A DNA stretch of 64,000 nucleotides from Bacteroidales bacterium (GTDB taxonomy: Bacteria; Bacteroidota; Bacteroidia; Bacteroidales; Tenuifilaceae): assembly GCA_013376985.1 (NCBI GenBank), contig JACABB010000009.1:62001-126000 (forward strand), in the 5' to 3' direction. Below, one piece after another: positions 18,228 through 28,982 of the stretch; the first letter of the stretch is position 1; every line of letters starts with the position of its first letter. The notes under the pieces are model-generated. The model saw nothing but the letters and a program-made list of their open reading frames with translations. It ran no database searches and was not told the DNA's origin. The position numbers were made by a program, and so were the translations under genes.

Positions 18228-19289
18228 TTATTCCTCTTTTATCTCTTTCTTATTTAAGAATTCTAAGTTCCAGATTTTTTCAGCATTCTTTCCTATCAGC
18301 CAAAATGTTCCAGCAAGTATCATAAAGAATATAGCTTTGTGTGTTATATCCCAAAAGTATTCAAAGAATTTGGTGTATAGGTTGATAAAAAGAAATGTTA
18401 TTCCAAAGCTCCTACTTGTATAATCATCATACTTCAACCCAAATACAATTGCTGCAATTGCAAATAAACCAAATATTAACCCCCAACCAAATAAACCAAT
18501 CTGCTTTATTTGTCCCCATTCATATAAATTGCCATAGTTACCAAATATTGAAAGTATCCATAGAGCAATGAACAGATACAATAGTCCTAAAATATATGTG
18601 CTCTTTTGGAAGTCTTGAAGTTTATTAATTCTGCTAAAAACGAAGCTTAAAGCTGTTAAAGCAAATCCAAAAATTACAAATCTTAGCGGATAGTTCATTC
18701 CAAGGTAATAGGCTCCCCAACCAGATGCATAGCCAGTTTCAGTTCCAAACCAGGTTCCAAGTGATAGAATTGAGAATATCCATACTAGATTTGATGGAAA
18801 TAGCAGCCCAATTATACCATAAATTACAGCTGCGAGTAGGATTAGAATTGAAAAATGACCACTTCCTGTATCAAGCGCCTTGCCTAAATATGCTATTGAT
18901 ACTGCTGTTGATAATATTCCCAATACCACGATAAATTCATTGCTGAAAATCTTACTAGGAAATTTAATCCGTCTACTTATTGCCCAATAGTAAAACCCGG
19001 CAGCAAATGCAGCAAAAATCAAACAGAGTACAATACTTGATGAGGTAAATAATTTCTCTATTAGTTGAACTAAATAGTCATCAGCAAATACGGCGCTAAA
19101 TGATATTATTACACAAATAATTGATACCCAAAAGGAGTATTTTGCAAGTTTCTTCCAATCAAACTTACGTATCTCAATTGAATTAGTAAGTTTCTCTTTT
19201 GTCGATATATCAATTAATTCATCGGTATTCCAATGCTCAATTACTTCGTTTATTAGTTTACCTTGTTTCTTACTTAGGCTTATTTTCAT
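18228..19289 (-). CDS. DUF2157 family membrane protein
   Basis: A 353-aa protein. A short soluble N-terminus (about 1-50, with KLINEVIEHWNTDELID) is followed by about ten hydrophobic segments from residue 52 to 330 and a charged C-terminal tail (KKEIKEE). The N-terminal helix followed by a multi-span domain matches DUF2157 membrane proteins, whose function is unknown. No transport or catalytic motif is visible. It is a single-gene unit with a terminator just downstream. Family assignment is from the overall pattern and moderately sure. Confidence 0.75.
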   Translation of the reverse strand: MKISLSKKQGKLINEVIEHWNTDELIDISTKEKLTNSIEIRKFDWKKLAKYSFWVSIICVIISFSAVFADDYLVQLIEKLFTSSSIVLCLIFAAFAAGFYYWAISRRIKFPSKIFSNEFIVVLGILSTAVSIAYLGKALDTGSGHFSILILLAAVIYGIIGLLFPSNLVWIFSILSLGTWFGTETGYASGWGAYYLGMNYPLRFVIFGFALTALSFVFSRINKLQDFQKSTYILGLLYLFIALWILSIFGNYGNLYEWGQIKQIGLFGWGLIFGLFAIAAIVFGLKYDDYTSRSFGITFLFINLYTKFFEYFWDITHKAIFFMILAGTFWLIGKNAEKIWNLEFLNKKEIKEE

Positions 19290-19654
19290 TGTTGTTCTGT
19301 TTTATTGGTGATTAGCAGGTTGGAAGCAAAGAACCGTTTCTTAATCACCCGTTAATTAAAAAAACTAAAGTACTAAAAACATTCGTTTCTGCATCTCTGC
19401 CTAACTGGAGAATTATTACTTGGCATTATGCAAGCAAAGTTAGTAATAATAGGTTGATGCAGGTATGTTTTACTAACCACCTAACCTAGTGATGATATTT
19501 TTTTGTGCGTTTAACTCTAGCACGATTGCAAATCTGCGCTGGCTGGGTGTTTAATTCTTAATCGTTACTTAATTATCTGAGAGTGTTCACAAAACTGTGT
19601 CTCGCTCCCAAGATCTTCGATTGTAAAACCACAAGTATGAGTTAATACAAAAAT
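19290..19654. other. Intergenic region, 365 bp
   Basis: Upstream region of the leftward DUF2157 gene, reaching to the terminator of the M13 peptidase gene. No gene, RNA or clear repeat was recognised. Confidence 0.5.
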
Positions 19655-19704
19655 GCTGATACAAGGAATCAAACTAGCATTCAATGTTTGAGTCCTTGTA
19701 TCAA
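19655..19704 (-). terminator. Long hairpin terminator of the M13 peptidase gene
   Basis: A near-perfect inverted repeat, GATACAAGGAATCAAAC with GTTTGAGTCCTTGTATC and a 12-base loop, lies 25 bp after the M13 stop codon. A related hairpin with the same spacing follows the M13 gene fragment at 42720-42767. Confidence 0.8.
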
Positions 19705-19728
19705 CATAAAAATATCTATCGGAAGAAC

Positions 19729-21771
19729 TTACCAAATCTTAACTCGTAGGCTATCGGGGAGCCATAAAGCATTACCTTGTTTTACTCCAAATGCTTCGTA
19801 GAATTCAGACATATCCGATAATGGCCCATTAACACGGAACTTAGCGGGTGAATGCTCATTGCTCTTCACCTGATTGGCTGTGGCCTCGGGTCGTTCGTTC
19901 ATCATCCATGCAAGCGCATAGCCAAGGAAAAAACGTTGGCTAGGATTCAAACCAGCAATAGCTGTATTGTTTTTATACTGATTTGTTTTCTTAAAAGCCT
20001 CGTAGGCCATAATGATACCGCCAAGGTCTGCAATATTTTCGCCTTGCGTTAGCTCGCCGTTAATATGCAGACTATCCACAGCAACATAGCCATTGAATTG
20101 CTTAACAATCATTTTTGTTTTAGAATAAAACTTCACGCTATCCTCTTTTGTCCACCAGTTTTGGAGATTACCAATAGCATTGTACTTACAACCCTGATCA
20201 TCAAAACCGTGCGTGATCTCATGTCCAAAAGTAGCACCGATAATAGAATAGAGAAGTGCATCATCAGCCATTTTCCCTTCGTAACCAGGAACAATAATAT
20301 TACACCCTGGAATACAAATCTCGTTGTTGGAGGGATTATAGTAAGCGTTGTACGTTTGTGGCTCCATTCCCCACTCTGTGCGATCAACAGGCTTGCCATA
20401 CTTTGAGACCATATCATTAACCTCCCATTTGTTGGCATTCATCACATTCCTTACAAACGATGAACGGTCAATCTCCATCGAGCTGAGATCTTTCCATTTG
20501 TCGGGATATCCAACTTTCATTATCACTGTGCTGAGTTTATTCAAAGCTTTTTCTTTTGTAACGCTGCTCATCCAATCCAATGCCTTTATGCGTTCAGCAT
20601 AAATTGTTTTGATATTATTGCCAATCTCAACCAACTTTTCTTTTGTGCCTTTAGGTAGATATTCATCAACATAAACCTGCCCAATTAGCTCCCCAAGCGA
20701 GCCATCAGTTTGCTCTACTACCCGTTTCCACCTTGGTCTTGATTCTTTAACACCACGAAGTGTAGTTGCATAAAAACTGAATATCTCATTATAGGTTTTA
20801 TCATCCAGATATATTGAAAGATTCTTTACAAGATGATATTTAAGGTAGTTTTTCCAGTCATCAATTGAGTTTGACTTAAGATAACCGTTAATAGCTTTTA
20901 AGAATTCGGGTTGGCGAACAATTACGCTATCTACACTATGCAAACCAATACCACCCATGAAAATATTCCAATCAATATTCGGTGTGGATTCGCTAAGCTG
21001 CTTAAATGTCATCTTATTATAGTTCTTCCATGCATTGCGGGTATCCTCACGTTTGCGCGAATTTTTTGCAATAGATGTTTCAAGTTTCATGAATTTATCA
21101 GCAGCCATTTTAGCTTTATCGCTGCTATAACCCATAATGCTGAACATGTTTTCAAGGTGAGTAATAAATTTCTGGCGAATAGAAACAGTGCGTGGATCTG
21201 TATCAATATAATAATTGCGATCTGGTAAACTTAACCCTCCCTGAGAAATGTAGACAGCAATCTTGCTGCTTATCTTTTCATCCTGAGTAACATAAAATCT
21301 GAATAAAGGAGTACCAGCAACAGTATGGATATATGATGCAGTTTTTACAATACCATTAATATCTTTTATTGCATCAATCATTTCGAAATCGCTTTTTAAA
21401 TCGGAAAGGCCTTTGGCATTAAGATTTGTGCTGTCCATGCCCGAATAAAAGAAATCACCAATCTTCTGCTTATTGCTACCCTTTGGAACATCTTTAATCT
21501 CGGCCGAAGATTTGCATACATGGTAGATTTGGGCATTGATTGTATCCTGAATTAGCTGAAAAATACCATTACTCTGTTCACTAGCAGGAATTGGGTTTTG
21601 CTTAAACCATTTGCCATTAGCAAATAGGAAAAAATCGTCTCCTGCTTTAAAAGTAGAATCAATGTGAGAAGCAAGAGCATCAGTACTCTGTTCTTTTTTT
21701 GATTGCTTGCATGATGATATTACTAGGATAGCAATAAATGCAAGTAATGAAAGGAAAAATAGTTTTTTCAT
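19729..21771 (-). CDS. M13 family zinc metallopeptidase (neprilysin/PepO-like) lipoprotein
   Basis: A 680-aa protein with a lipoprotein signal (AILVISSC, Cys at about 20). The N-terminal M13 domain runs to about 430. The catalytic domain has NAYYNPSNNEICIPG, the zinc motif HEITH in FGHEITHGFDDQG, the third zinc ligand in GENIADLGG and the C-terminal KFRVNGPLSDMSEFYEAFG. It ends in WLPDSLRVKIW, the usual aromatic end of the family. These peptidases cut short peptides in the periplasm or at the cell surface. Length and motifs are complete. A TAGCTTTG promoter element sits at 21798-21805 and a long hairpin terminator follows. A decayed second copy of the gene's 3' end is found 23 kb away. Confidence 0.96.
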   Translation of the reverse strand: MKKLFFLSLLAFIAILVISSCKQSKKEQSTDALASHIDSTFKAGDDFFLFANGKWFKQNPIPASEQSNGIFQLIQDTINAQIYHVCKSSAEIKDVPKGSNKQKIGDFFYSGMDSTNLNAKGLSDLKSDFEMIDAIKDINGIVKTASYIHTVAGTPLFRFYVTQDEKISSKIAVYISQGGLSLPDRNYYIDTDPRTVSIRQKFITHLENMFSIMGYSSDKAKMAADKFMKLETSIAKNSRKREDTRNAWKNYNKMTFKQLSESTPNIDWNIFMGGIGLHSVDSVIVRQPEFLKAINGYLKSNSIDDWKNYLKYHLVKNLSIYLDDKTYNEIFSFYATTLRGVKESRPRWKRVVEQTDGSLGELIGQVYVDEYLPKGTKEKLVEIGNNIKTIYAERIKALDWMSSVTKEKALNKLSTVIMKVGYPDKWKDLSSMEIDRSSFVRNVMNANKWEVNDMVSKYGKPVDRTEWGMEPQTYNAYYNPSNNEICIPGCNIIVPGYEGKMADDALLYSIIGATFGHEITHGFDDQGCKYNAIGNLQNWWTKEDSVKFYSKTKMIVKQFNGYVAVDSLHINGELTQGENIADLGGIIMAYEAFKKTNQYKNNTAIAGLNPSQRFFLGYALAWMMNERPEATANQVKSNEHSPAKFRVNGPLSDMSEFYEAFGVKQGNALWLPDSLRVKIW

Positions 21772-21797
21772 CGGTTGAATTTTATTTTTTTAATTTT

Positions 21798-21805
21798 CAA
21801 AGCTA
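21798..21805 (-). promoter_or_regulatory. Bacteroidetes -7 promoter element for M13 gene
   Basis: Reads TAGCTTTG on the minus strand, about 26 bp before the start codon of the M13 peptidase. The -33 element is not clear. Confidence 0.5.
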
Positions 21806-22059
21806 CTAATATTTTTGACTGGTTTTGGGGTAAAACTTATTTTATGCTCCCATTTCGCTGTATCTAAACCACCACCCCATTCATATTAAGGTTAAACAGC
21901 AGTCACTTTCTATGAAAATTTGCCATATTTGCATCATGATGAACTAGAATAACATAAAGAACAAATTTAAAACCCTTGCTCGTTTAAGCCTAGGTGTAAA
22001 CCGTAATTTTTTCGAAATAAGTAGGATAAAATATAAGATAAATAAATAATTATTAAGCT

Positions 22060-23019
22060 ATGGCAATTAATTTGAATCAGGACATTATTGCTGTTATTTG
22101 GGATTTTGATAAGACTCTTATTCCAAACTATATGCAAGAACCTCTATTTAAAAAATACGATGTTGATGATGTACTATTTTGGCAGGAAAGTAATCAATTA
22201 ACAAACTTATATAACAATATTGGCATTTATGTTAACCCTGACACTTGCTACTTAAACCATCTCATTTCTTATGTACAAAGTGACAAAATGAAAGGTTTAA
22301 ATAATCAAATACTGAGGGATTTAGGTAAGGAAATTAAATTTTGCAAAGGGATTCCTGATTTTTTTATACGAATTAAAGAGAAGATAGAATTAGATCCTGA
22401 ATACCAAAATTATGAGATAAAAGTAGAACATTACATTGTAAGCACTGGTTTAACTGAAATGATAAAAGGTAGTTTAATTGCAGACTATGTTGACGGAATT
22501 TGGGGATGCGAATTTATTGATACTCCTTACAAACCTGTTGGTAATGGTAAATTAAATCTTGATATTAATACCCAAAAAGAGATTATTAGTATAGCAACAA
22601 CTATTGATAATACCACAAAAACAAAAGCAATATTCGAAATCAATAAAGGGGTCAATGTACATCCGGATCAAATAAGTGTAAATCAAAGAATGCCTGAAGA
22701 TGATAGAAGGATTCCTTTTGGAAATATGATTTATATTGCTGATGGTCCCAGTGATATCCCTGCCTTTTCACTTGTAAAACAAAGAGGTGGTAGAACTTTT
22801 GCTGTTTATCAACCCTTGAATTCGCAATCATTTAAACAAGTAAAATTACTATTAGAAAGTCAAAGAGTGAATATGATTGGTGTTGCTGATTATACAGAAG
22901 GTTCAATAACGTATGATTGGATAATTGATGAAATAAAGACTATTGCCGATAATATTGTTGAAAAGAAAAAAGAACGGCTTTCAAAAGGTAAAAAAGATGT
23001 TCCTGGGCATTTAATATAA
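22060..23019 (+). CDS. HAD-superfamily phosphatase
   Basis: A 319-aa cytosolic protein of the haloacid dehalogenase superfamily. Motif I is VIWDFDKTL (nucleophile Asp and general acid Asp), motif II is the VSTG in HYIVSTGLTEM, and motif IV is the IADGPSDIPAF Asp pair. The lysine of motif III is probably in the stretch around PYKPVGNGK. A helical cap of about 90 residues follows motif I. The substrate is not evident; members act on phosphorylated metabolites. It stands alone, 289 bp from the divergent M13 gene and 720 bp before a kinase gene. Confidence 0.88.
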   Translation: MAINLNQDIIAVIWDFDKTLIPNYMQEPLFKKYDVDDVLFWQESNQLTNLYNNIGIYVNPDTCYLNHLISYVQSDKMKGLNNQILRDLGKEIKFCKGIPDFFIRIKEKIELDPEYQNYEIKVEHYIVSTGLTEMIKGSLIADYVDGIWGCEFIDTPYKPVGNGKLNLDINTQKEIISIATTIDNTTKTKAIFEINKGVNVHPDQISVNQRMPEDDRRIPFGNMIYIADGPSDIPAFSLVKQRGGRTFAVYQPLNSQSFKQVKLLLESQRVNMIGVADYTEGSITYDWIIDEIKTIADNIVEKKKERLSKGKKDVPGHLI

Positions 23020-23740
23020 GATCAATGCACTCAATTAGCAAAAATCTTAGGTTTGAACAAGATCTTTAATACAAGATTTTATTGGAATTTTTCTATCTTT
23101 TAATATAGTGCTATATTCCGTAAAAAGTTAACCAACTAGCAAAAGGCTCGGAAACTAAAAGAGTTCAGAAATTCAAAACGCCAAAGAATGTATTTCTAAA
23201 TAGGTGTACAAAAAAATAATTTGAAACATAATTATTTTTCTATTATCCAGTAATAAATATTCTTCTACTTTTAAATGCCCTTCAATATTATATTTACGTT
23301 ATTATCATAATATAAAGGCTATTAATTATAATACTATTTTATTATCAATAAAATACAACAATTTATGAATAAATTAATACAATATTATTTGTTGATTATT
23401 GGAATTTAATCCTATTCCCTGTTAAGTTGAAGTTCTCAGCTTTTCTACTCTGAATATTTTGCTTATCTAGTACGGATTTGCAACCGATTCAAAGAAATTC
23501 AAGGAAATCAATCCGTATAAAAAATAGCAATAAAAAATACTTAACTGCAAACAAAAAGGCAAGTCTAACCGTAATAGGATTGAATAAACTTGAACAAACA
23601 AAAATGTTGTATCATTAATATAAACCTTAACCGATATCCAATGATTATAAAATAAAGGATAATAAGGCTACTTTAAACTTAGCACAACAGTCTGTGTAAT
23701 TAGTTTTAGCGCACGGGAGATTAAAAATTTGAAATAAAAT
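23020..23740. other. Intergenic region, 721 bp
   Basis: AT-rich DNA between the HAD phosphatase and the seven-PAS kinase. I see no frame with coding character, no RNA gene and no clear repeat. It should contain the kinase promoter. Confidence 0.5.
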
Positions 23741-26700
23741 ATGAACTATCAGGATAAAAATAAAGAAGAGCTAATAAATGAGTTACAGGAGTTACAACAG
23801 AAATACAATATCTTAAAAGAAGCTTACGATACCGATATCAATGAGCTCAAACAGACGGAAGAGGCATTGCGAGAAAGCGAACAAATGTTTAGGCTTTTGA
23901 TTACGAATATCAGAGATGTGGTTTACAGCGTTGATGTTGAAACAAAAGAATTCAATTACCTGAGCCCTACTTTCGAAAGAATTACTGGCTATTCGCTCAA
24001 AGATATCAGAGAGATGGGTGGGAGGCAAGCCTTTTTAGCCAAAGTTGTTACTGAAGAAAAGGTCACGGAATGGGATAATATTCTTATGCAATTGAGTGAA
24101 TTTCATTCAGATACTGATTTTACACATGAAACATGGTGGCTTTGTAAGGATGGATCTTATAGATGTTTGCAGGATCACTGGATACCAATTTACATAAATG
24201 GGAAATTGGTTTCTACGGATGGTGTACTTATAGATATCACTGAACGGAAACAATTTGAGGAAAAAATCAAAGAGAGTGAGAAACGCTATCGAATTCTATT
24301 TGAGACTTCGCCCACTGGAATTATGTTATTAGATGAAAATGGGGTTATACTCGAAACTAATGATGTATTCTCAAAAATAACACTTTATACCCAAGAAGAG
24401 CTGATTGGAAGCAATGTTCGAATGTTAGTTCCATCAGATTTAGACAATAATGCCGAAGAAAGTATCAAGCGGATTCTTGCTGGGGAAACTCTGGAGCAAG
24501 AAATCAGAAATAGAAGGAAGGATGGTACATTTTGTTACTTATCATTAAGAGAGAAGGCTATTATATTACCAAACGGACAACGAGGAATTTTATCGGTTTC
24601 CAATGATATCACCGAGAGCAAGCATGCCGAAGAAGCATTGCAGAAAAGCGAAGAGATGTTTAGGCTCTTGATTACAAATATCAGAGATGTAGTTTACAGC
24701 GTTGATGTTGAAACAAAAGAATTCAATTACCTAAGCCCTACTTTCGAAAGAATTACTGGTTACTCGCTCAAAGACATCAAGGAGATGGGTGGAAGGCAAG
24801 CATTTTTAGCCAAGGTTGTAACTGAAGAAAAGTTCAAGGAGTGGGATGGTTTTCTTAGCTATTTAACGGAATTTAAATTAGATACCGATTTCAAAAATGA
24901 AACATGGTGGCTTTGCAAGGATGGAACTTACAAATGTTTACAGGATCGCTGGACACCGATTTACATAAATGGAAAACTGGTTTCTACAGATGGTGTTCTT
25001 ATTGACATCACTGAACATAAGCATTTTGAGGAAAAACTTAAGGAGAGTGAACTACGTTATCGAACTCTCTTCGAAACTTCACCCACTGGAATAACATTGT
25101 TAGATGAAAACGGAATTATACTTGAAGCCAATGATATAATCTCAAAAATAACACTTTACACTCAGGAGGAGTTGATAGGAAGCAATGTGCGAATGTTTGT
25201 TCCACCTGATTTAGATCACGATGCTATAGTAAGTATAAAAAAAATTCTTGCCGGAGAAACTCTGGAGCAAGAAGTCTTAAATCGAAAGAAAGATGGTACA
25301 ATTTGCAATTTATTATTAAGGGAGAAGTCCATCTTATTACCAAACGGTCAACGTGGAATTCTATCAGTTTACAACGATATTACCGAGCGCAAACGAGCGG
25401 AAGAAGCATTGCTTAAGAGCGAAGAACGATTTAAGCAATTAGCTGAAATATTTCCTGAAGTTATTTTTGAATGCAACATACAAGGGAAAGTTACCTATAC
25501 AAATGAAAAAGGGTATAAAAAACTTGGTTATTTAGAGGATGATTTAGCAAAGGGGATTAATATCATTAACTTGATTGTTCCAGAAGACAGGAAACGAGTC
25601 ATGGCTCAATTGCAAAAAAGAATTGAAAAAACAACCAACGAGTATACCGAATTTAAGCCGTTGTGCAGGGATGGTAGCTCATTCCATGCAATAGCATTTT
25701 CTGCCCCAATAATTCAAAATCACGAGGTTGTCGGAATACGAGGGTTTATGCTTGATATTACGGAGCGTAAGCAATTTGAGGAAAAAATCAAAGAGAGTGA
25801 ACAACGCTATCGAACCCTCTTTGAAACATCTCCAACTGGAATTATCTTGCTAGATGAAAACGGAATTATACTCGAAGCTAATGATATAATCACAAAACAC
25901 ACGCTATACTCTCAGGAAGAACTTGTTGGAAGCGATGTGCGAATATTCGTTTCACCTGATGATAGCTACGTGGTCGACGAAAATATTAAGCGGATTCTTG
26001 CTGGGGAAACCCTAGCAAAAGAAGTTGTAAATCGAAGAAAAGATGGTACATTTTGCGACTTTTCATTAAGAGAAAAAGCCGTTATGTTGCCAAACGGGCA
26101 ACGAGGAATTCTATCGCTTTACAATGATATCACCGAACGAAAACTGGTTGAGAAAAAACTACAAGAGAGCGAAGAGCAGTTCAAAAATCTAGCAGAACTA
26201 ATACCCCAACCAATATGGGAAACAGACTTAGATGCAAATTTTACATACACAAACCATGCTGGTAGAGATCTTTTTGGATATAACCAAAAAGACTTGGAAA
26301 AAGGGCTAAATATACTTGCATTGATAGCCTCCGAAGATAGGCAAAGAATCCTAGAAAATTTCTTTGGAAAACTTGAAGGAAAACAATTTGAAGATCATGA
26401 ATATACGGGTTTGAAAAAGGATGGTACAAAGTTTCCCATTTTAGTTTACAGTTCTACCATCCAAAGAAACGGAAAACAAGCAGGGATAAGGGGTATTCTT
26501 GTAGATATTACTGAATTAAAACAAGCAGAAACAGAAATCAAATTAATAAACGAAGAGCTTTCGAAAATCAATGCCGAAAAAGACAAATTCTTCTCCATTA
26601 TTGCTCACGACTTAAAAAGTCACTTCAATGCTATTGTTAGCTTTAGCCAAATTCTTGCCAGGCAGGTTATAGAAAGAAACTTTGATGAAATCGAAGATTA

Positions 26701-27319
26701 TTCCAAAATCATAGTACAGTCATCTCATAATGCGATGGAATTGCTGAAAAACCTGATGGAATGGTCTCAATCACAAACCGGCAGAATGAATTTTAATCCT
26801 GAGCGTTTCGATATGAATGACCTCATCAATGAAATCACATTTTTTTTCAATGATGTTTCAGGTCAAAAATCAATAACCATAACCAAGAACGTAAATACAA
26901 CTGAACCGGTTTACGCTGATAAAGCCATGATTAGCACAATACTGAGAAACCTAATTTCAAATGCTTTAAAATTTACACCTCAAAAAGGTAAAGTAACCAT
27001 TAGTGCTAAACAGGTTGAAAAGAGTATGATTGAAGTTTCCGTAAAAGATACAGGAATTGGTATGAACCCTGAGATGATTGAAAATCTATTCCGACTTGAC
27101 GTAAACACCAGCAGGCTACGCACCGATGGTGAATTCAGTACAGGATTGGGACTACATCTTTGCGATGAGTTTGTTGAAAAACACGGGGGAACAATTTTTG
27201 TTACAAGCGAAGAAGGAAAGGGAAGTGAATTTAAATTCACCTTGCCAATGAGCAGCTGGAGTAATACTATCAAATTACCAAATACTAATCAAATTCTAAA
27301 GCATCAACAAACAATTTAA
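23741..27319 (+). CDS. Sensor histidine kinase with seven PAS domains
   Basis: A 1192-aa cytosolic kinase with no membrane segment. Seven PAS domains lie at about 47-175, 177-300, 304-432, 434-557, 560-684, 686-808 and 811-935, several with a PAC-type end (DITERK). The HisKA domain has the phospho-acceptor His in FSIIAHDLKSHFNAI, and the ATPase has NLISNALKFTP, DTGIGM and TGLGLHLC. A two-PAS module is tandemly duplicated with a period of 771 bp (257 codons; residue 49 matches 306), and its second half occurs a third time from about 686. There is no receiver domain and no response regulator next to it. A coiled coil opens the protein (ELINELQELQQKYN). The signal is unknown; PAS domains could hold a ligand, haem or flavin. 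Confidence 0.95.
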   Translation: MNYQDKNKEELINELQELQQKYNILKEAYDTDINELKQTEEALRESEQMFRLLITNIRDVVYSVDVETKEFNYLSPTFERITGYSLKDIREMGGRQAFLAKVVTEEKVTEWDNILMQLSEFHSDTDFTHETWWLCKDGSYRCLQDHWIPIYINGKLVSTDGVLIDITERKQFEEKIKESEKRYRILFETSPTGIMLLDENGVILETNDVFSKITLYTQEELIGSNVRMLVPSDLDNNAEESIKRILAGETLEQEIRNRRKDGTFCYLSLREKAIILPNGQRGILSVSNDITESKHAEEALQKSEEMFRLLITNIRDVVYSVDVETKEFNYLSPTFERITGYSLKDIKEMGGRQAFLAKVVTEEKFKEWDGFLSYLTEFKLDTDFKNETWWLCKDGTYKCLQDRWTPIYINGKLVSTDGVLIDITEHKHFEEKLKESELRYRTLFETSPTGITLLDENGIILEANDIISKITLYTQEELIGSNVRMFVPPDLDHDAIVSIKKILAGETLEQEVLNRKKDGTICNLLLREKSILLPNGQRGILSVYNDITERKRAEEALLKSEERFKQLAEIFPEVIFECNIQGKVTYTNEKGYKKLGYLEDDLAKGINIINLIVPEDRKRVMAQLQKRIEKTTNEYTEFKPLCRDGSSFHAIAFSAPIIQNHEVVGIRGFMLDITERKQFEEKIKESEQRYRTLFETSPTGIILLDENGIILEANDIITKHTLYSQEELVGSDVRIFVSPDDSYVVDENIKRILAGETLAKEVVNRRKDGTFCDFSLREKAVMLPNGQRGILSLYNDITERKLVEKKLQESEEQFKNLAELIPQPIWETDLDANFTYTNHAGRDLFGYNQKDLEKGLNILALIASEDRQRILENFFGKLEGKQFEDHEYTGLKKDGTKFPILVYSSTIQRNGKQAGIRGILVDITELKQAETEIKLINEELSKINAEKDKFFSIIAHDLKSHFNAIVSFSQILARQVIERNFDEIEDYSKIIVQSSHNAMELLKNLMEWSQSQTGRMNFNPERFDMNDLINEITFFFNDVSGQKSITITKNVNTTEPVYADKAMISTILRNLISNALKFTPQKGKVTISAKQVEKSMIEVSVKDTGIGMNPEMIENLFRLDVNTSRLRTDGEFSTGLGLHLCDEFVEKHGGTIFVTSEEGKGSEFKFTLPMSSWSNTIKLPNTNQILKHQQTI

Positions 27320-27375
27320 TGTACTTTATAAGTTAGTTCGACCAACAGTTATACCAAATGTCTAAATGTTAAAGG

Positions 27376-27408
27376 AAAAGTTGAGGCTTATGCCTCAACT
27401 TTTCTTTT
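27376..27408 (+). terminator. Rho-independent terminator after the seven-PAS kinase
   Basis: A perfect 12-bp stem, AAAAGTTGAGGC / GCCTCAACTTTT with loop TTAT, is followed by CTTTTGG. It lies 57 bp after the stop codon. Confidence 0.85.
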
Positions 27409-27782
27409 GGCCCACATAATACTCAAAATCGCCTTTGCTGAACTTCCTTGTCAGCTACCCACTACTCTATCAGATAAGCGAGTAACTTTAATAATCTTAT
27501 TAGATGTGATTAAAAAATTATGAAACATTTCAACCTAAAAGCACTATTTAGAGTTAACTTTATACAAGTTTTTTTGTTTTAATTAAATGCTCATATTCAG
27601 CGTAAGTAAGCATTTAGTTTAAAAAATAGAACATGTTAGAAAATCAAAGCATTGATTTTATGCAATATACATTAACGGTATATGAGCACAATAAAACATC
27701 GTTTACCAGCTCTCCACAGGCAATTCCCTAACACACTCCAAACCATTAAAACATTACTCTTGTAATTTTAAGAATATTAGCC
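27409..27782. other. Intergenic region, 374 bp
   Basis: Region between the terminator and the second PAS kinase. AT-rich; no gene or RNA recognised. The kinase promoter should lie here. Confidence 0.45.
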
Positions 27783-28982
27783 ATGAAAAGCGACTTAAAT
27801 TACCTGACAGAAAGAATAAAAGAACTTGAGAATGAAAACTCGATTCTGAGAGTACAGAATATTGAGATTAATAAAGCAAAAGAGCTGTATCTGAAAATAT
27901 TTGAGGACTTTCCTGCTTTAATTTGGCGTGCTAGGTTAGATAAATTGTGCGATTATTTCAATAGAACCTGGCTTGAATTCACAGGCAGAACAATGGAACA
28001 AGAATTTGGAAATGGTTGGGCAGAAGGTGTGCATCCCGATGATTTCGATTTTTGTTTGCAAACATATATGGCTGCATTTGATAAAAGAGAATCCTTTTTG
28101 ATGGAATATAGAATGAAAAACAAATTTGGGGAATATCGTTGGATAAGAGATTTTGGACGACCATTTTACGATTTGGATAATTCATTCCTAGGATATATTG
28201 GCTCCTGCTATGATATCACAGAAATAAAACAGAACGAATTAATTATTAACCAGAAGAATAACGAGTTAGAAAAGCTAAATGCGGATAAAGATCTCTTCAT
28301 GTCAATTCTTGCCCACGATTTAAAGGGCCCATTTAACTCCATACTGGGTTATTTAGGATTATTAAATGAGAATATTCATTTGTATGACATTAATGATATC
28401 GAAAAGCAAATAAACATTATTAATAATTCAGCACAAAGCGCATACAATTTACTTGATGGTATTTTAATGTGGGTAAACTCAGAATCGGGCAAATTACCAT
28501 TCGAACCACAAATTTTGAATATTAAAACCATTTGCTCCAATACTCTTGAAACCCTTAGATCATTAGCTAATTCAAAAACTATAGCAATTGACTACTTTGG
28601 AGAAGAAAACCTAACCGTTTTTGCCGATCCCAATATGCTTAAAACCATATTGAGAAACTTAATTTCAAATGCAATAAAATTTACAAATAAAGGAGGCCAA
28701 ATCACCATTAATGCACAAAAAGTTGAATTAGATATTACAATTTCAGTTTCCGATAATGGCATTGGAATATCGCCAGAAACGCAAAACAATTTATTTAAAA
28801 TTTCGCAAACACATACATCCAAAGGAACTGCTAATGAGATTGGAACAGGCTTAGGTCTATTGCTCTGTCAAGATTTTGTAACAAAAAATGGTGGAAAAAT
28901 ATGGGTAGAAAGCGAATTAGGTAAAGGCAGCACTTTTAAATTTACAGTACCAATTCATGTTGATAAAGCCAGTAAAAACTAG
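27783..28982 (+). CDS. PAS-domain sensor histidine kinase
   Basis: A 399-aa cytosolic kinase. A short coiled coil (about 5-35) leads to one PAS domain (about 37-160: FPALIWRARLDKLCDYFNRTWLEFTG, a PAS_3-like fold ending in CYDITEIKQ). HisKA has its His in FMSILAHDLKGPFNSI, and the ATPase has NLISNAIKFTN, DNGIGI and GTGLGLLLC. The kinase part is closely similar to that of the seven-PAS kinase just upstream, so the two are probably paralogues. No receiver domain or partner regulator is next to it. It has its own leader, as a strong terminator separates it from the previous gene. Confidence 0.94.
   Translation: MKSDLNYLTERIKELENENSILRVQNIEINKAKELYLKIFEDFPALIWRARLDKLCDYFNRTWLEFTGRTMEQEFGNGWAEGVHPDDFDFCLQTYMAAFDKRESFLMEYRMKNKFGEYRWIRDFGRPFYDLDNSFLGYIGSCYDITEIKQNELIINQKNNELEKLNADKDLFMSILAHDLKGPFNSILGYLGLLNENIHLYDINDIEKQINIINNSAQSAYNLLDGILMWVNSESGKLPFEPQILNIKTICSNTLETLRSLANSKTIAIDYFGEENLTVFADPNMLKTILRNLISNAIKFTNKGGQITINAQKVELDITISVSDNGIGISPETQNNLFKISQTHTSKGTANEIGTGLGLLLCQDFVTKNGGKIWVESELGKGSTFKFTVPIHVDKASKN

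Noticed and set aside
17974-18423. 149-aa plus-strand ORF after the radical SAM gene
   Set aside because: It overlaps the DUF2157 gene on the other strand and a terminator; composition is not protein-like.
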